A stretch of DNA of 8,860 nucleotides, taken from Litorimonas sp039962885 (GTDB lineage: Bacteria > Pseudomonadota > Alphaproteobacteria > Caulobacterales > Maricaulaceae). Below, piece after piece: positions 5,725 through 8,860 of this stretch (within the stretch, counting starts at the first letter, position 1; each line of letters begins with the position of its first letter). The notes under the pieces were generated by a model. The model saw only the letters and a program-made list of their open reading frames with translations, ran no database searches and had not been told where the DNA came from. The DNA lies in NCBI GenBank assembly GCA_039962885.1, contig JBDVGI010000043.1:1-8860 (forward strand), given 5' to 3'. The translations under genes and the position numbers were made by a program.

Positions 5725-7044
5725 CTACGATTCAATAATGATGGGAATTGGCACTCCGTATCTATACACCAACAGGCGCGCCCGTCCCTTAGACTCACTT
5801 ACGAGGCGGTCGCATACATGTTTAGACGCGGCAAATTCGTTATTAATGGCATTAATAATATCGCCAATTTGCAATCCAGCGCGCTCGGCTGGGCTGCCCT
5901 CGATTATACGAGACACATATATGCCCTTTACGCCTGCAGGGAGATTATCATCCGCCGTGGTGAGCCGCACGACAACACCTAATTGCTCAAGGCTCTCGAC
6001 CACAGGCGCCTTAAAGGCTGTCACTTCGATTTCGATTGTGTTTTCCACACCATTTTCTCTGATATATGTCAGCGGATAAGGTTTACCCGGAGTAGCAACA
6101 CCAATCCACGCGCGTAGAGCGTTGGGCGTTTTAATTTCTCTTCCATCAAAAGATGTAATGACATCACCCGCTTGCAAGCCTGCATTTTGAGCTGTGCTTT
6201 CCGCGCGCACATTAGAAACAAGCGCGCCGTCCCAATGATTAATTCCAACCTTCGAGGAGGCTTCCTCACTCACTTTTGCCATAACAATGCCTAAAGAGCC
6301 TCGTTTGACTTCGCCATGCGCTATAAGCTGACCAGTGACTTGCGTAGCCAAGCCTGAGGGTATGGAAAATGCGATTCCATTGTTCCCGCCGCTCTTGCTA
6401 ACAATCGCTGTATTGATGCCTACAAGATGCCCGTTACTATCCAGAAGCGGCCCGCCAGAGTTTCCTGAATTAACAGCCGCGTCGGTTTGAATAAAGTCCT
6501 GCAAACTACCACCAGACGCCGAACGGCCCAGTCCGCTAATAACGCCTAATGATAGTGATTGTTCAAGCCCTAATGGGTAACCCACGGCAAATACGACATC
6601 TCCAACCCGTATCTTATCTGAATTTGCAATTGTAACAGCATCAACACGCAAGTCATCGGCTTGAAGGACAGCAATATCCGTTGGAGTATCAATGCCAATT
6701 AATTCCGCATTTACAATACGGCCATCAGGAAGGTTTATCAAAAAACTATCGCCACCGCTAACAACATGCGCATTGGTGACGACATAACCTTTATCAGCAT
6801 CAATGACAGCTCCCGACCCTATGCCTGTTAGAGCTATTGCACCCTCAGAGTTTTTCTCCACTTTCCCAACCCGAACCACGGACGGCAGAACCGGTTCCAA
6901 TGTATCGGCAAAGCTCATTACATTGCGGCCGTCATCAATCGGTGGGCGTTGCTTATCTAAAACATTAGACGACTGTGTCTCGCAGCTCACAATCAGGGCT
7001 GATGCCAAAATAACGAGTCCAAATGTTTTGAAAGTATAGGACAT
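5725..7044 (-). CDS. HtrA/Deg-family periplasmic serine protease, lipoprotein, two PDZ domains
   Basis: HtrA proteases degrade or refold damaged envelope proteins in the periplasm. The 439-residue product begins with a lipoprotein signal: hydrophobic residues 8-20, lipobox IVSC, Cys21. A trypsin-like domain at about residues 45-245 carries the full triad: His93 in TNAHVV, Asp123 in PTDIAVL and Ser196 in GNSGGPL. The segment between strands that forms the long LA loop in DegP is short here, as in DegS and DegQ. PDZ1 spans about 248-342 (RGSLGIVM... AGLQAGDVITSFDG) and PDZ2 about 353-435 (EGSPAERAGLQIGDIINAINN). Two PDZ domains match DegP/DegQ, while membrane anchoring is more like DegS. No exact ortholog is claimed. 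The ATG at 7044 has only a weak GGA before it. No stress-sigma promoter is convincing in the 108-base gap upstream. It is the last gene of a minus-strand envelope cluster. Confidence 0.95.
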   Translation of the reverse strand: MSYTFKTFGLVILASALIVSCETQSSNVLDKQRPPIDDGRNVMSFADTLEPVLPSVVRVGKVEKNSEGAIALTGIGSGAVIDADKGYVVTNAHVVSGGDSFLINLPDGRIVNAELIGIDTPTDIAVLQADDLRVDAVTIANSDKIRVGDVVFAVGYPLGLEQSLSLGVISGLGRSASGGSLQDFIQTDAAVNSGNSGGPLLDSNGHLVGINTAIVSKSGGNNGIAFSIPSGLATQVTGQLIAHGEVKRGSLGIVMAKVSEEASSKVGINHWDGALVSNVRAESTAQNAGLQAGDVITSFDGREIKTPNALRAWIGVATPGKPYPLTYIRENGVENTIEIEVTAFKAPVVESLEQLGVVVRLTTADDNLPAGVKGIYVSRIIEGSPAERAGLQIGDIINAINNEFAASKHVCDRLVSESKGRARLLVYRYGVPIPIIIES

Positions 7045-7152
7045 AAAATTTCCAGATTACTAGTGAGGGTTGGAAATCGTTAACACGGCATCTTCGTAAA
7101 TTGAAATCACAAATCAAAAACCACGGCGTTATGCATACATCAACTCATACTC

Positions 7153-7866
7153 TTAAAAGCTTTGCGTAACCCAAAAACGAAGGTCTGTATCTGGAGCCGA
7201 TTGTGACACTCCAAACAAAGCGTTCAAAAATATAGATGTATTTTTATGAACAGGAAATGTCACAAAGGGGCCAATTTGTTGTTGTGAATCTTTTAAAAAT
7301 TGGAAATCATTCGTCGAACCATAATTATTGTAAGACTCGACACCCACATTCACTTTATCGGTGGCTTTATAAGTTAAACTGCCGCGCGTCTGCAAAAATA
7401 TCCCGTTAGCTGAATTATCCCCAAATTGTAGCGTTGAAAATACTAAGGCCCTTGCCTGCAAACGGTCTGAAAGTTTAAATTCATTCGCCCAATTCAGGCC
7501 AAATTGATTAGGTCTGTTGTCGTCTCGAACGCGTATATCAAAGCGCAAGCCTTGTGCCCATTTATCATTTTTGTCTGAAAGGTCCCAAAACATCTCTCCT
7601 TGAAGAAAATCAAAATCAGTATTATTACCGTCTGATATCACCTGGCCTACAACCCGCCACATAAAGTCATCATTAATAGCATCTTGATAATGTACGCGCT
7701 GGGCGGAACGGTCATCATCCGAAAATGTGGCTCTATATTGTAAAGATCTATGACCCTCATTAACTATGGGAGAAAAAATACCGCCCGTGTTTTGAGCATG
7801 AGCATATGGCGTTATAGCCGCTATTAACGCCAAAGCTATCGAAATAGCTTTCATGACCTTTATCAT
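7153..7866 (-). CDS. Exported beta-barrel-like outer membrane protein, unknown family
   Basis: From the ATG at 7866 the product has 237 residues. It has a classical signal peptide: MIKVMK, hydrophobic residues 7-20, probable cleavage AHA|QN after residue 24. The mature part alternates polar and hydrophobic residues with many aromatic, Asn, Asp and Gly residues (for example FDFLQGEMFWDL and VNVGVESYNNYG). It ends in FWVTQSF; a C-terminal Phe is the usual recognition signal for BAM-inserted outer membrane barrels. Its length would suit 8-12 strands. No specific family is recognised. An in-frame ATG at 7908 would add 14 residues before the signal; 7866 is preferred because GGAAAA precedes it and the signal is then N-terminal. 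The position between pqiC and the HtrA gene, on the same strand, suggests an envelope role, but the gaps (137 and 108 bases) do not prove an operon. Confidence 0.8.
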   Translation of the reverse strand: MIKVMKAISIALALIAAITPYAHAQNTGGIFSPIVNEGHRSLQYRATFSDDDRSAQRVHYQDAINDDFMWRVVGQVISDGNNTDFDFLQGEMFWDLSDKNDKWAQGLRFDIRVRDDNRPNQFGLNWANEFKLSDRLQARALVFSTLQFGDNSANGIFLQTRGSLTYKATDKVNVGVESYNNYGSTNDFQFLKDSQQQIGPFVTFPVHKNTSIFLNALFGVSQSAPDTDLRFWVTQSF

Positions 7867-8003
7867 AGTCGTTTTCCAAAAATATAAACATCTTACCCCC
7901 ACTTTCATGGAAGCTTCTAAGTAAATTGATTTTAAAGGGCATTCAAGATTTAGCTTCGAAAACCATCTCCGAAAGCAAACTTATTGCCCCTTTAATTTCA
8001 AGG

Positions 8004-8612
8004 TTAACTCGGTGAGGACACTTGCGGCCCTGCGAGTTGTTGCGCAAGTATTTCGCTTAGCTGTTTAATGGCCGTACTCATCGCCGCAACAACCGCAGGC
8101 GCATCTTCGCCTTGCGGCGTAACCTGAAAGCGTTGCGTTTTCAATTCTGTACTTCCATTCCTGCGGTCTTCAATTTCCCAAGAGGCTTGCAGAACGACTT
8201 GTTGATTTTCAACCAAACCAAAACTATTAACATCAACCCGTATAATAACATCAGGGCGTGTCAAGAAGTTGGATTTTTCCGTATAAACGCTATTAGATGC
8301 TAGCAAGTTTGTCAGGTTTTCTGACAAAACTTCGGAGATGTTTTGATTGATGCTTTCAGCCCAGCGGTCATATTCATTCAGCGTGATAAGATTATTCGAA
8401 GCGCGGTACACAATTTCTGAACGCTTAATATGCCCAGGCACATTTACGGGGCCAACTAACACATTGGGACCGTTTTGTCCCCAATTCGCAACTTGCCCAC
8501 TTGTCTGAGCCGATAGAACATAGAGCCGCGTATCAGGAGACGATGCACAGCCGACGAGTAAAGACGTTGTTAGGGCCACAATAGGAAGCCAGTAAGTTTT
8601 TAGTTTTAACAT
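8004..8612 (-). CDS. pqiC: PqiC-type lipoprotein of an MCE transport system (ABC transport auxiliary family)
   Basis: PqiC is an outer-membrane lipoprotein that docks the tip of the PqiB tunnel, part of a system thought to carry lipids between inner and outer membrane. The 202-residue product has a lipoprotein signal: hydrophobic residues 8-20, lipobox LVGC, Cys22. Family features follow: RLYVLS at 29-34, VGPVNVPGHIKRSEIVYRAS at about 53-72, then DRWAESINQNISEVLSENL at about 82-100. This matches the usual pattern xYxL, VGPVxVPxxLxRxxIVxR and RWAEPLxxNxxxVLxxNL. The C-terminal part alternates beta strands (VIIRVDVNSF, VVLQASWEIED) and ends with a helix and a polar tail. AGAGGAAG lies upstream of the ATG, within the end of the preceding gene. 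Only five bases separate the genes, so they are almost certainly co-transcribed. The alternative is the auxiliary lipoprotein of an Mla-like ABC system, but the partner gene favours Pqi. Confidence 0.87.
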   Translation of the reverse strand: MLKLKTYWLPIVALTTSLLVGCASSPDTRLYVLSAQTSGQVANWGQNGPNVLVGPVNVPGHIKRSEIVYRASNNLITLNEYDRWAESINQNISEVLSENLTNLLASNSVYTEKSNFLTRPDVIIRVDVNSFGLVENQQVVLQASWEIEDRRNGSTELKTQRFQVTPQGEDAPAVVAAMSTAIKQLSEILAQQLAGPQVSSPS

Positions 8613-8617
8613 AGTTT

Positions 8618-8860
8618 CTATCTTCCTCTTAATAACGATTCAGGGTTTTCTTCAATAAACCTCATGAGAGCCCTAAAAGCTGCAGCGCTTGCACTAACTT
8701 CTTGCAATGTGGTTCGCAGTTCGCGTGAAATCGGGTCCCCAGGCTCTAGGCGTTGTTGCGCTAGAGACAGTGTTGCCTCTAATTCGCTCAATGAACGCTC
8801 CCCTTGGCTCAATGTAGATGATAAGTTCACCAATGTGTCATTGGAAAGTTGGTCTGTGAG
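8618..8860 (-). CDS. pqiB: PqiB-like MCE protein, C-terminal end only (rest lies right of the window)
   Basis: The minus strand is open from the window edge to the TAG at 8618-8620, giving 80 residues of the C-terminus. The sequence is a heptad-like helix (LSQGERSLSELEATLSLAQQ) followed by a Leu-rich segment and the ending ENPESLLRGR. This resembles the end of PqiB-type multi-MCE proteins, which close with a pattern like DSPLxxxLxxTLxELxxAAxxLRxLxxYLExxPExLLRGK. PqiB is anchored in the inner membrane and forms a long hollow needle across the periplasm. The MCE domains themselves are outside the window, so the family call depends on this tail and on the PqiC-type gene five bases downstream. 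A short Mla-type MCE protein is less likely because those end differently. Confidence 0.72.
   Translation of the reverse strand, partial: LTDQLSNDTLVNLSSTLSQGERSLSELEATLSLAQQRLEPGDPISRELRTTLQEVSASAAAFRALMRFIEENPESLLRGR

Noticed and set aside
7931..7995. Imperfect inverted repeat (TTAAAGGGCA and TGCCCCTTTAA) in the gap between pqiC and the barrel gene
   Set aside because: The arms are about 40 bases apart and one is interrupted by an extra base; no clear stem-loop or operator can be argued.

Overview
The window looks like chromosomal DNA of a moderately low-GC alphaproteobacterium. The evidence is the trmD-rplS pair with alphaproteobacterial-looking proteins and a Gram-negative envelope gene set: four proteins with lipoprotein signals, a PqiB/PqiC-type MCE system and a probable outer-membrane barrel. 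A marine Hyphomonadales/Maricaulales-type bacterium is a guess from overall character only. No integrase, transposase, tRNA, rRNA or CRISPR array was seen.

Layout. 1-555 (+) is the 3' part of an unrecognised gene. It converges on 581-1108 (-), a lipoprotein whose C-terminal half looks like an expanded I78 peptidase-inhibitor fold. A divergent gap leads to trmD (1242-2000) and rplS (1987-2379), which overlap by 14 bases and end at a strong intrinsic terminator (2420-2454). Next is a cyclophilin-type prolyl isomerase lipoprotein (2546-3139, +), convergent with an exported Sel1-repeat protein (3229-4668, -). The longest gene-poor stretch (4669-5028) holds what looks like a decayed N-terminal piece of an AMP-binding (adenylate-forming) enzyme (4765-4947, +). 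A six-helix membrane protein of unknown role follows (5029-5631, +). A 9-bp hairpin separates it from a run of minus-strand envelope genes. In transcription order from the right edge these are the 3' end of pqiB, pqiC, a barrel-like exported protein, and a lipid-anchored HtrA/Deg protease (end at 5725).

How the genes fit together. trmD and rplS serve translation (tRNA m1G37 methylation and ribosomal protein L19). Almost everything else acts in or on the envelope: lipid transfer between membranes (PqiB/PqiC), protein folding (cyclophilin lipoprotein), protein quality control (HtrA), a possible protease inhibitor (I78-like) and an outer-membrane protein. The shared envelope theme is inference from family assignments; only pqiB-pqiC (5 bases apart) and trmD-rplS (overlapping) are clearly co-transcribed. 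No clearly novel multi-gene system is visible. The points most worth checking are the adenylation-domain remnant, the I78-like lipoprotein with its acidic insertion, and the lipoprotein form of the HtrA protease.
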